Shown: positions 23,201 to 33,513 of the stretch, piece by piece
Layout of the letters: the number at the start of each line of letters is the position of its first letter
How positions within the stretch are numbered: position 1 is the first letter of the stretch
Source of the DNA: Colius striatus
Taxonomy: Eukaryota; Chordata; Aves; Coliiformes; Coliidae
Direction: 5' to 3'
DNA length: 64,000 nt
Assembly: GCF_028858725.1 (NCBI RefSeq)
Contig: NC_084772.1
Coordinates: 21,801,548-21,865,547, forward strand
The notes under the pieces: model-generated
Told to the model about the DNA's origin: nothing
Database searches by the model: none
The model's input: the letters and a program-made list of their open reading frames with translations, nothing else
Made by a program: the position numbers and the translations under genes

Positions 23201-26200
23201 GCTGATGCAAGGCTGCACTTGTGTCTCCAGCAGAGCCGGGCCAGGGCAGTGCAGCCTCAGGAGAGGCTGGGGAAGGGTCTGGGCTGTGTCTTGGGTGCTG
23301 CTCTGATGGAGTTTCCCAGCTGCCCAATGGCACCTTGGGTGGTTTTTCCAGCCTAACTGCAAGAAGGACACTCAGGGGCCAGAGTATATCCAGAGATGGG
23401 CAGCAAAACTTCACATCTTATGAGGAGCAGCTGAGGGAATGGGGGTGTTGAGCCTGGAGAAGAGGAGGCTGAGGGGAGACAGGAGCACTCTCTGACACTC
23501 CCTGACAGGAGGCTGCAGGGAGCTGGGGGTCAGGCTCTGCTCCCCAGTAACAAGTGACAGGACAAGAGGAAACAGGCTCCAGTTGCCCCAGGGGAGGTTG
23601 AGGTTGGAGCTGAGGCAGAACTGTTTCCCTGAGAGGGGTGTCAGCCCCTGTGCCAGGCTGCCCAGGGAGCTGGGGCAGTGCCCAGCCCTGGAGGGATCCC
23701 AAAGGCGTGGAGCTGAGGTGCTGAGGGCTGTGGGTCAGTGCTGGGCTGGGCAGGGTGAGGGGAGGGCTGGGACTGCAACAGCTTCAAGGGCTTTGCCAGC
23801 CAAAGTGATTCTGTGATTCCCTGTGCCACGTTGTTTCTTGTCACAGGAAAGGATGGCGAGGTCCTTCCCCTGTGCCGGATGCCCGAGCACCTCGTGCAGC
23901 TCAAGAGCAAGGTGAGGCTGAGCTGGGGCTGGGGGTCTGCCCCGGGTCCTGCCCTCTGCCAACTGAGCTGGGTTTGCTGGGGGATCTCCCAGGCCCTGCT
24001 CAGCCCTGCTCTGCCTTTCCAGGGCCCAGAGCACATCTACTGCAGCTGTGTCTCTCCCTGTGGCAGCTGGGTCGCCTACTCCACAGCCTCCCGCTTCCAC
24101 CTCTACCGGGTACAGCACGAGGGCGACAGCGTCAGCGTCAGGAAGGTGAGGAGGGCGAGGGGCTGCCAGGGACAGCAGTGGCTCTGGGGTCCTGGGGCTG
24201 GTGTGACCAGCGTGGCCAGCGCTGGGCAGGTTTGGCAGCAGTAGGTAGCCACCAGAGCTGCTTTCTCCCCCACTTCAAGGTGCCCAAAGTGCCCAAGGTG
24301 CTGCCCCCAGCCTATCAGCTCCAGTTCTCCTCTGACTCCGACAGCCTCTTCGTTGCCTCCGCTCAAGGCTCTGTCCACGTCCTCCAGCTCCTGGAGCCAG
24401 GGGGCTGCAAACACCTGCACACGTTACGACCACCCTCAGGTTGGAGATGGGGTTTCAGGGGGTGCTGGGGGTTTTGGGGGCGTGCTGGGGGTCTCTGGGC
24501 TCTGCATCCCGACCTGACATCAGTGCAGAGGGGTGTGTGGGGTCCTTCCCCCTGTCCTTGGCAGCCTCAGCCCTTTGTGCCTCCCTTGTGTCCTGGCACA
24601 AGGGCAGCGTGAGTCTGGGTGTCCCTTGGGGTGGGTCTGGGGGTCCTTGCGGGCACAAGCACCCCTTAGAGCTGGTGAGGGTGTTTCCACAGGGTCCCCC
24701 GAGGCCGTTTACCTGCTGGCACCGAGTGCAGACGGGCAGTGGTTGGCTGCAGTCGGTGGGGACTGGGCAATCCACATCTACAACCTGAAAGGCTTCAAGG
24801 TAAGGGCAAGTGCTGCAGGACCTGCCCTGGGGTGCTGGTGACGGGGTCTCAGCATGTGGGCTGCGTCCCTGGAGCAGGGCTGGGGGTGGGGTGGGGGAAG
24901 GGAGTCAGAGGCAGCCCCTCTTGCCCCCGTCTCGCAGCATCACTGCGCGGTGCCCACGTACAGCTGCGCCGTGACGGCTCTCGCCATCCACCCCCTCACC
25001 AACAACCTCGTCATCGCCTACTCCGACCAGCAGGTAAGAGCTCTCCTGGGCACAGCCCCTGCAGCCCTGACCCCTTCCCCACGGCTCCCTCCCTGCCCCT
25101 GGGGCTCTGTGGCCTCGGGAGAGCCACGGCTCTGTGCAGACGGGACCCAGCCGCAGCGGGCACTGCCTGTTGGCCGGTGTGGGGGTGATGCTGGGGCCAC
25201 TGGAGCTCACATGCCACCCTTCCTTCCCCTCCCACCTCCAGCTGTTCGAGTTCAGCATCCCCAAGAAGCAGTACACGGCCTGGAGCCGCATGGTGCAGAA
25301 CTGCGGGCTGCACAAGGTGTGGCTGGAGAGGGACTCACCTATCACCCACATCACCTTCAACCCCAAGAGCCCCTCACACATCCTGCTGCACGACATCTAC
25401 ATGTTCTGCATTCTCGACAAGTCCCTGGTGAGCCTGTGGGCCCTGCTTTTTGCCCAGGGCCTTTCCCTCTGCCCAGCCTGGCTGGGAGTGGTGCCAAGGC
25501 CATGCTGGTGGGCTGGGCAGTACTGACACATGCCACACGCTCTCCTCACAGCCCCTGCCAGACAACAGTGCCCTGCTGATGAACCAGAGCACCCTGAAGC
25601 AGCTCCCAGAGACTGCCAGGCAGCGGCAGCTCCACGCCTTCAAGATCTGCAAGAAGTTCCAGGTAGGTGATGGTGTTACTGGGCACATGTTGTGGGGTCC
25701 CTGCAGCCCCCCCTGCTCCTGTTGCCCCTCCCGGTGCTGTACCAGGGCCAGGTGCCCAAGTGTCAGAATAGTGTTGGGTCCCCATCACTGAGGAGAGACA
25801 TGATCATTCTCTGCAGCAGGAGGTTGTAGTGAGATGAGAGTTGGTCTGTGTTCCTAAGTGATAAGTAAGTGAAAGGACAAGAGGAAAGGGGCTCAAGTTG
25901 CCCCAGGGGAGGTTGAGATTGGAGCTGGGGCAGAACTGTTTCCCTAAGAGGGTGTCAGCCCCTGTGCCAGGCTGCCCAGGGAGCAGGGGGAGTGCCCAGC
26001 CCTGGAGGGATCCCAAAGGCGTGGAGCTGAAGTGCTGAGGGCCAGGGGTCATTGGTGGGCTGGGCAGCGTGAGGGGAGGGCTGGGACTGCAGCAGCTTCA
26101 AGCACTTTTACAGTCATTTGAGTTGGATGATCACAGTGCAGCCACTTGTTGCAGTGGCGTGGGCTCCCATTGCCAGCAGCTCCTGCAGCAGGTGGCCCCA

Positions 26201-26444
26201 AGAAACATCCCTGGTTACAGCTGAGCCAGTGCCAGCTCCGAGGCAGCTCTGCACTGCCAAGCCTGGCAAACTGCAGCAGAGTTTGGGCTGGCACCTTCAC
26301 ACCTCCTGCCCCCTCCCTTCCCCACAGCCCCTCCTCTTTGCCGACCTGCTGGACAACAACTGCCTGGTGATGGTGGAGCGGCCCATCATGGACATCAAGA
26401 CCCAGCTGCCCCTGCCCATCCAACAGAAGAAATTTGGCACTTGA
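20241..26444 (+). CDS. UTP4: UTP4 (cirhin), small-subunit processome WD40 protein
   Basis: Nucleolar t-UTP/UtpA component needed for pre-rRNA transcription and 18S processing. Sixteen coding exons: 20241-20399, 21189-21380, 21467-21551, 21799-21888, 22000-22208, 22320-22491, 22589-22680, 22979-23075, 23847-23911, 24023-24145, 24280-24439, 24693-24799, 24938-25033, 25242-25427, 25552-25662 and 26328-26444. They join in phase to 686 residues, the human length. Landmarks include the start [88 protein letters not shown] and the end KKFGT. Tandem beta-propellers of WD40 repeats fill the protein. Introns are short but carry the 10-bp array (intron 1), a 52-bp repeat (intron 3) and two CR1 copies (introns 8 and 15). 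The acceptor at 24279 (TTCAAG) is weak but gives the conserved frame. Confidence 0.97.
20412..21163 (+). repeat. 10-bp-period GTAC array filling UTP4 intron 1
   Basis: About 75 tandem 10-mers of the type NNGTACTGRG, with half-units CTGGGCAGTA and CTGAGATGTA alternating to form a 20-bp higher-order unit in the centre (about 20700-20900). The edges are more diverged (GTACCG forms). It occupies nearly the whole of intron 1 (20400-21188). Confidence 0.95.
21572..21750 (+). repeat. 52-bp tandem repeat, ~3.5 copies
   Basis: Exact 52-bp period, copies starting at 21572, 21624, 21676 and 21728 (GGCTGCCCTGGTCCCGGTGA...). Located in UTP4 intron 3, just before exon 4. Copies differ by a few substitutions. 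Confidence 0.93.
23383..23819 (+). mobile_element. CR1 LINE 3' end, forward (UTP4 intron 8)
   Basis: Best-preserved copy in the window. It runs from 'atccagagatgggcagcaaa' through 'gaggagcagctgagggaatg', 'gttgagcctggagaagagg' and the usual 3' segment to the terminal TTCTGTGATTC. The terminal octamer ends about 27 bp before UTP4 exon 9, so the insertion occupies nearly the whole intron upstream of that acceptor. Confidence 0.92.
25790..26125 (+). mobile_element. CR1 LINE 3' end, forward (UTP4 intron 15)
   Basis: Same CR1 3' segment, more diverged: 'aggacaagaggaaaggggct', 'ggcagaactgtttccctaag', 'gcagcttcaagcacttttac'. The terminal octamer is eroded. Confidence 0.85.
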
Positions 26445-26500
26445 GAGCAAAAACCACATCGCTCCAGCCACAGCAAACCGTGTGCAACACTTTCCTATGG

Positions 26501-26506
26501 AATAAA
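26501..26506 (+). terminator. UTP4 poly(A) signal AATAAA
   Basis: AATAAA 57 bp after the UTP4 stop, giving a very short 3' UTR. Confidence 0.85.
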
Positions 26507-26740
26507 CCCCACTGTTCTCCATCAGCCACAGCCTCCTCCTTGCGACTCTCCCCTGTCACATCTGACATGACCACCTCGTAGGGCACAAACGGGGTGGGGA
26601 TGAGGCAGCAGCTGCTTGGCGCTAGTCGGGTGATTTATGGGGCTCCCCATACTTTCCTCTCCCCCAGGACAACGCGAGGAGGGGGGGAAAAACTCGGGCT
26701 GCTTTGAAGTAGAGGAGAGGGATGGGGCTGGAGGCAGAGC

Positions 26741-26803
26741 CCGGGAAATGGAGCGCGGGGGCGGGAAATAAAGCGCGGGGGCGGGAAACAGCGCGGGGGC
26801 GTG
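26741..26803 (+). promoter_or_regulatory. Tandem E2F-like elements upstream of SNTB2
   Basis: Three copies of GCGCGGGGGCGGGAAA (starting at 26753, 26773 and 26791, the last truncated before the GGGAAA) plus a preceding CCCGGGAAATG. GCGGGAAA is the E2F/DP core. The repeats flank the palindrome at 26813 on its 5' side. Function is inferred. Confidence 0.6.
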
Positions 26804-26812
26804 GCTTCACCG

Positions 26813-26890
26813 CCCTCCCTCCGGAGCGACCAATCACAGCAGCGGCGGCGTCCGCCGCCGCTGCTGTGATTGGTCGCTCCGGAGGGAGGG
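26813..26890. repeat. Perfect 38-bp inverted repeat with mirrored CCAAT boxes
   Basis: Arms 26813-26850 and 26853-26890 are exact reverse complements separated by the dinucleotide TC. The left arm carries CCAAT at 26830-26834, and the right arm its mirror ATTGG at 26869-26873. The sequence lies in the SNTB2 CpG island, 140 bp upstream of the SNTB2 ATG. It could extrude as a cruciform or place two NF-Y sites head to head. Confidence 0.95.
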
Positions 26891-27029
26891 GCGGAGCGTC
26901 CTAACCCCGCCCCTCTCGCAGGTCACAGCCTATCGCAGCGCGCCATGCCGGCGGGGGCGTGGCTACTTGACCACACCCCCTCTAAGCCACGCCCCTTCTC
27001 CCGGTAACCGGCGGCGGCGGGCGAGCGGC

Positions 27030-30000
27030 ATGGCCGTGTGGACCCGCGCTTGCAAAGCGGGGCTGCTGGAGCTTCTGCTACGGGAACGTTGGGTGCGGGT
27101 AGCGGCGGAGCTGAACGGGGAAGCGTTGAGCTTAACGGCGGAACCGGGAGGCGGGGAAACGGCGGCGCTTAACGGCGTGGTGAACGGCAACGCGGAGGCG
27201 GCGGCCGGTTGCGTGCGGAGGGTGCGGGTGGTGAAAGCGGAGGCGGGAGGACTCGGGATCAGTATCAAAGGAGGGCGGGAGAATCGTATGCCCGTGCTTA
27301 TCTCACGGATCTTCCCCGGGTTGGCGGCGGAACGGAGCGGAGCTCTCCGGTTGGGCGATGCCATCCTCGCCGTTAACGGCGTCGATCTCCGGGATGCGAC
27401 CCACGATCAAGCCGTCCAGGCGCTGAAGCGAGCCGGCAGGGAGGTTATCCTCGAAGGTATCCGCTAACTACATCCCCTCCCACACACACACACACACACC
27501 ACGTCCCGAGTCCCCCCCGTACCGGCCCCCGCTGCTCCCCCCACCCCGTTACACCCACAACATGCCTCAGCCGCTGGCACCGGGCTCACGGACACCCCCT
27601 TGGGCCCCTTTTCCCCTCCCATTCCCCCCACCCTAGTCGCGGTACTTCTATCTCTGTCCCCTACCCAAATCTCCCAGCCCGGTGCTGAGTCCCGCTGGGC
27701 TGCTGCCTGGTTGGGGGACAGGAGCTGGGCTGGCTCTGTCACTGGGATGCTCCTGCTTGCAGCAGGATGGGGACCGCTCCCAGATGGGGACAAGGACGGG
27801 CCACCCTGCTGCCTGTGATCCCCCGGGACAGGGCTGGGATGCCCGGGACAGGGCTGGGGTACCCGGGCTGCAGTATCACCCAGGTCAAGACGTCCCGTGA
27901 CCTCAGTGATGGAGCCCTTGGGGTGGGTGCCCAGGGAGGGCTGTGGCTCCCTGGGGAGTGGGTTTAGCCTCTGCTCGTGTCCCCATGGGCTCCGTGTCCC
28001 CGTGGGCTCTGTGCCCGTGGTGCAGCTGGCTCAGGGCTGTCCCGCCGGAGCCACCAGCTCCTGCCCGACCTGTTCCAAGCAGCCCAACAAGCTCAGGCAG
28101 GACTCACCTGGCGTGGCGGCGTGTGGCACAGGGCTCGTGCCGTGGGGCACCGTGTCCCAGGCAGCTGGGAGGACGTGAGCTCCCGGTGCTGTGGGTCAGG
28201 GTGGCCCTGCAGGTCTGTGGTGCTACACATGCCACTCTGGCCGTGTCTGTCCTCTGGTGTGTGGTCTGTAGATGTAGTGCCTGGTGGGCTCTGGGCTCAG
28301 TTGCCTGTGCCTGGCTGGGCTGATCCTGGTGACACCCACTCCCACTCCCCTGCCTGCTCCTGGCACAGGACAGGCAGGTTCCCTGGCATGGCTGAAACTG
28401 GCATAAGGTGGCTTTACGTGGCTTGGGCACGGCTGAGGTGTGGTGTGAACTGAGGGGGAGCTGCAGCATTGGGCTCGGTATTTAAACATGGTCAGGTCAG
28501 GGCCACCATCGGAGCTGGAGAGTCCTCAGAGCACTGTGCCGGATTCACCAGCTCTACACATGTCCTGCTCCTGCTCCAACTGTTTGATCCTGTCCTGCAG
28601 TGTGTTTGTCCTGCACTTCCGCCGCAGGCACAGGCACCGCAGCAGCCTTCCCTTCCCTTCCCTTCCCTTCCCTTCCCTTCCCTTCCCTTCCCTTCCCTTC
28701 CCTTCCCTTCCCTTCCCTTCCCTTCCCTTCCCTTCCCTTCCCTTCCCACTGGGGCTGTTGGAGCAGTAGCCTGGTGCCTGGCTGCCTGGTGCTGTGGGTC
28801 CCAGACACACCTGGGGAAGCCTTTGGCTGCACCATCCCACCCTGGTTCTCCTCACCAGCCCCTGGAGGTGTGACCACCCTGGCAGGCAGTGGGCCATGGG
28901 AGCATTAGCCCTGCGCCAGTCCCCACCCTGGGCACTGGGTTTGGCTGTGTGGAGCCGTGCTGGGCGCCTTTCCCCTGGGGTGCCTGCGGGCACACGGTGT
29001 GTTCCGGCACGCTCCAGCACGCCGGGGCAAGGGAGCCCTTCCGCCTCTGCGGGCTTGCTGCGGGCAGGGCTGCCGGCCAGCGGCACACGGGCCAGCCAGG
29101 CCAAGGGGAAGGCTGGCTGCGCAGTCTGACTCGTGTGCAGCACTGAGGAAACACCAAAGATGTTTCCTCTTTGGGTGTTGGTGTCAGGAGGCGGCTCCGG
29201 CCGCGGGGACGGACGGATGCCGTCAGGGTGGTGCACAGGGGCTTGGCCCTGGTGATGCCGGTGCTCAGCCGGCGTGGCCGTGCCACCGGAGCAGCCGCCT
29301 TCCTGCAGCAGGTCAGGCCCAGGGGTGCAGCGGCCGCCGGGTTTCCTTTGTGGTGAGCGCGTAGGCAGCACGGCAGCGGCTGTGCCGGGGTGGCTGTGCT
29401 GGGCCGGCCCTGCACCAGCCAGCAGCTCACCAGGAGCAGGAGAGATGGTTGCAGCCACTGTCGCCCCGGTGCCGGTTTTGTGCCCACCAGCACCGGAGGG
29501 TCTGTGGTCCTGCGTGTGCTGTAGCTGCATCCCACAGAGAGCTGAGAGCCACCGGCGTGCACCAAGCCCACCATCCTCCAGCAGCACTCAGGCTCCTGCA
29601 CCACAGGCTGCCAGGCTCAGCCTCACCCTCCCGGCTCCTGGCACGACAGGCCTTTGGGGAGGTGGTGGCTGAGCCTTGGCAGAGGTCAGCACTGGCACCG
29701 TGAGGTCACAGCACCGGCACAGGGGTTGGCAGGAGGGTACCAGGCCCTGGCTGTCTGGCAAACAGCTGCCGAGTGGCCCCACGGCAGGAGCTGCTGCCTC
29801 TGCCTGTGCCCCCCAGCCCTGCTCTGTGCTGCCCGGCCCGGCAGCGGGATTAGGGGTGCGTGGGGCCGGTGCTAATCCCGGGATCAGCGCGGCGAGAGGC
29901 TAATATTAACCCAGCCGCCCGGCGCAAGGACAAGCGCCTCGTGGCAGCACGTCCACACCCTGCCGTGCTGCTGGAGGACAGCCAGCACCCCCTGCCAGCT

Positions 30001-33000
30001 CCTCATCCTGCCAGCACCCCCCTGCCTGCTGCCCATCCCGCCAGCACCCCCATCCCACACCGCCGGCAACCAGCGGAATTGGCAGCTGGTGATCAATCCC
30101 TGTGCCCGTGGGGTCCGCCAGGATCTGTGCCCCCCGTGCCATGGCCGTGCCGCACGGTGCTTTGGGCTCTGCTGACGCTGGCCCTGAGCCGGGAGCTTTG
30201 CCTCACGGTGCATTACAGCTCGTTTGCTGCGTTGTTTGGGTTGGGTTTAAGTCCCCACTGCCCTGCAGGGTGTGGATATTGCTCTTCTCAGCATGTTCCC
30301 TCCGGGGGGGGGGCTGTGGGGCTGGTGCAGGCACCAGCCACCTCCTCTCCTGGCACCGTACTGGGAGCCGTTCTAAGGGGCGCAGAGGGGCTGGGGCCAG
30401 TTCAGGGGCTGTGGCTCAGCTTTCCCGTGGCTGTGAGCTGGGCTGTGCTGGTGAGCCCATGGCTGTGAGCTGGGCTGTGCTGTTGGTGCTGATGCTGTTG
30501 GTGCTGGTGAGCCCGTGGCTGTGAGCTGGGCTGTGCTGTTGGTGCTGGTGAGCCCGTGGCTGTGAGCTGGGTTGCCCAGAGTCAGGATGGGCTCTGGTAC
30601 TTGGCTGCAGTTGCACTAGGTGATGTTTGGGGAGGGACGGTGCAGAGGGAATAAGAGCCAGTGTCTCCTTCCTTCCTGCCTGGCCTGGAGAGGAGCGTGG
30701 GGCCGGGATGTGCTGGCTGCCATCCCTCCTCCTCTGCTCGTCCCGCTGGGAGCGGAGGCCGCATGCAGGGGCGGGCGGCAGCTGGGGGTCAGGCGGCCGC
30801 CGGCGCCCGCGGCGCTGGAAACTTGGCCGGTGGCAGCGGGGCGGCTGGGTGAGCAGGATGGCTGCAGTGTGACCTCCTGCCCAGCCCATTGTGCTGCGCT
30901 GCCTTCCCCTTCCTACTCTGCCGGGGACAGGGATGAGCCACCAGCGCCTGTCCTTGGCTCCGCACATCCCCGTCCCGGCGCAGGGTGGGACCCTCTGGCC
31001 TGTGCCCCCATCCCTGGGGCTCCTGGGGCTGCCACTTCCTCAGGTGCCCTCTTTCCTAGCACGAGGCTGGGGGGCAAATTCAGCTCCCTGGGGCACAGGC
31101 TGCGCTATGCAGGGGTCCCACAGCCCCCCACGGCTGGCCAAGACCCCAAATGTGCTCGAGGGAACACTGCGAGCACGGCCCAGGGTTCAGGGCTGCGGCA
31201 GGCGGCTGCAGGACCCCTGACCAGCTTTAACCCGTTGCCCCCGCTCCCCCTGCAGTGAAGTTCATGCGGGAGGCGACCCCCTACATCAAGAAGCCGTCGC
31301 TGGTGTCGGACCTGCCATGGGAGGGGGCGGCCCCGCAGTCGCCCAGCCTGAGCGGCAGCGAGGACTCGGGGTCCCCCCAGCACCAGGGCCCCCGCGACCG
31401 CAAGGTCATCCCCCTGAAGATGTGCTTCGCTGCCAGGAACCTCAGCATGCCCGACCTGGAGAACAGGTGAGGGTGGGAGCTGCTCGTGACCCCCCCCTCC
31501 CCACAGACCCCACCGCGCCGCTCCCGTCCCACCCGGCGCCGTGTCCCCTCCAGGCTGATCGAGCTGCACTCGCCGGACAGCAGGAACACCCTGATCCTGC
31601 GCTGCAAGGACACAGCCACAGCCCACTCCTGGTTCACCACCCTGCACGCCAACATCACCGCCCTGCTGCCCCAGGTGCTGGCCGAGCTCAACGCCATGCT
31701 GGGCACCGGCGGCGCCGCGGCCGGCGGCAGGGAGGTGAAGCACATCGCCTGGCTGGCAGAGCAGGTACGTGCTGCCGGGGCTTGGACCAAGATGCTGCTC
31801 TGGGGGCTGCGGTTGAAGCCACATCACGCGCTGGAGAGCCCTGGGGCAGCCTGGGCACCGGGCTCTGCTGGTCCCCAGCTGGCCACTGCTATGCCCGGCA
31901 AAGGCGGCGCTTCCCTTGGGCCCCTCTCGCTGGGATTTCCCAGCTGGAGCTGCTCCTCACCCTCTTGCTTTACCATGGAAAGGGAAATGGCCTCAAGCTG
32001 CCCCAGGGGAGGCTGAGGCTGGAGCTGAGGCAGAGCTGTTTCCCTGAGAGGGGTGTCAGCCCCTGTGCCAGGCTGCCCAGGGAGCTGGGGCAGTGCCCAG
32101 CCCTGGAGGGATCCCAAAGCCCTGGGGCTGAGGTGCTGAGGGCTGTGGGTTAGTGGTGGGCTGGGCAGGGTGAGGGAGGGCTGGGATTGCAGCAGCTTCA
32201 AGGGCTTTTCCAACCCAAATGCTTCTGTGCCACATGAAGTCGGTGCCCAGGCACTGCGCTGGGCTCGGCTCCAGCAGTGGGGTCCCTCAGGGGCTGCTCC
32301 TGGCTCAGCTCTACAGGCACTGCCAAGAGCCTGGCATGGAGCTGCTGGTGTGGGGTCAGCCTGGCCAGGGGTGCCAGGAGCAGGGTGCCAGCAGCCCCCC
32401 GTGCCCCTCACCGTGCCCCCGTGTGTGGTGCAGACGCGGCTGGACGGCGGGCGGCAGCAGTGGCGGCCGGTGCTCATGGCGGTGACGGAGAAGGACCTGC
32501 TGCTGTACGACGGCATGCCCTGGACCAGGGACGCCTGGGCCTCCCCCTGCCACAGCTACCCGCTGGTGGCTACCAGGTGGGCTGGGGGTGGGGGGCCACA
32601 TCCATCCAGGATCCTCCTGTATCCTCTGGAACCGCCTCCCCTCAGCCGCACCCAGCGCCTCCGCTCCTGCCGTGGCTCTGCCCCTCCGCAGAGCAGGGGA
32701 AGGGACCCCGAAGCACCGGTGGGCACGGGGCGGCGTGGTGCTGGCGCTGCCGTTGCCCCCCTGACCCCGTCCCGTCCGTCCTTGCCCCTGCAGGCTGGTG
32801 CACTCGGGCTCGGGCCGGCGCTCGCCCGCCCTGGGCTCGGAGCTCACCTTCGCCACGCGGACGGGCTCTCGGCAGGGCGTGGAGATGCACGTGTTCCGCG
32901 TGGAGACGCACCGCGACCTCTCCTGCTGGACGCGCGTGCTCGTGCAGGGCTGCCACGCTGCCGCCGAGCTGCTCAAGGAGGTGTCCGTGGGTGAGTGCTG

Positions 33001-33513
33001 GGGGGAACCCCGGAGCTCCCCGCTTGGCTCGCAGGGCTGTGGGGGGTCTGGCGGGGTGGGCAGGGGGCTGAGCCGTGCTGGGCCCGCAGGCTGCACGCTG
33101 GCCGGGCAGGAGGTGCAGCTCTCCATCGACTACGAGAGCGGCTTCAGCATCAGCCGGGAGGAGCCCGGCGGCAGCGTCCTGTTCCGCTACCCCTACGAGC
33201 GGCTCAAGATGTCAGCGGACGACGGCATCAGGACCCTCTACCTGGACTTCAGGGGCCCCGAGGGGGAACTGGTGAGGAGGGGGCAGCTGGACTCAGCCCT
33301 TCATCTGGGGAGGGGGGGTGCCTTCCTCCTGCTTTCCTGTCCCCTATCCCCACAGCGTCGCTGGGGGGTCCTTGGCGTGGGGCTGGCAGGGGGCTGACGC
33401 CGTTCTCGCTCTCCCCTCAGGCCCTGGACCTGCACTCCTGCCCCAAGCCCATCGTCTTCATCCTGCACACCTTCCTCTCGGCCAAAGTCACCCGCATGGG
33501 GCTGCTGGCGTAG
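27030..33513 (+). CDS. SNTB2: Beta-2 syntrophin
   Basis: Cytoplasmic adaptor binding dystrophin/utrophin and presenting a PDZ domain to channels and kinases. Exons 27030-27456, 31256-31466, 31554-31764, 32434-32576, 32794-32990, 33090-33271 and 33421-33513 give 487 residues. Order: split PH1 start ([20 protein letters not shown]), PDZ (about residues 68-150, with [10 protein letters not shown] as carboxylate-binding loop), second half of PH1 ([16 protein letters not shown]), PH2 ([17 protein letters not shown]) and the C-terminal syntrophin-unique domain ending VTRMGLLA. The human protein is about 540 residues; the difference is the Gly/Pro-rich insert and a longer N-terminus that this exon 1 lacks. 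Exon 1 is extremely CpG-rich (GCG, CGG codons). ATG 27030 is the first in-frame ATG I see. Confidence 0.96.
27478..27499 (+). repeat. (CA)n microsatellite
   Basis: Nine or ten CA units just after the SNTB2 exon 1 donor. Confidence 0.9.
28645..28747 (+). repeat. (CCCTT)n tract, ~20 copies
   Basis: About 100 bp of uninterrupted TTCCC pentamers: a pure pyrimidine strand opposite GGGAA repeats. Homopurine-homopyrimidine mirror symmetry favours triplex DNA. Located in SNTB2 intron 1. Confidence 0.97.
30425..30571 (+). repeat. GTGGCTGTGAGCTGGG minisatellite
   Basis: Four copies of GTGGCTGTGAGCTGGGCTGT separated by variable GTGCTGTTGGTGCTG stretches with GAGCCC spacers; SNTB2 intron 1. Confidence 0.88.
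31975..32232 (+). mobile_element. CR1 LINE 3' end, forward (SNTB2 intron 3)
   Basis: Truncated CR1 3' segment: 'ggaaatggcctcaagctgcc', 'ctgtttccctgagaggggtg', 'gggcttttccaacccaaatg' and a CTTCTGTG end. Confidence 0.87.

Larger units (their letters stand above)
27500..31255 (+). other. SNTB2 intron 1 (3.8 kb)
   Basis: No exon or RNA gene recognised. Contains the CCCTT tract (28645-28747) and a minisatellite (30425-30571). Other long open frames are composition artefacts. Confidence 0.55.

Noticed and set aside
28526-29587. Antisense open frame with [10 protein letters not shown] repeats in SNTB2 intron 1
   Set aside because: Translation of the CCCTT tract; no protein similarity in the flanks.
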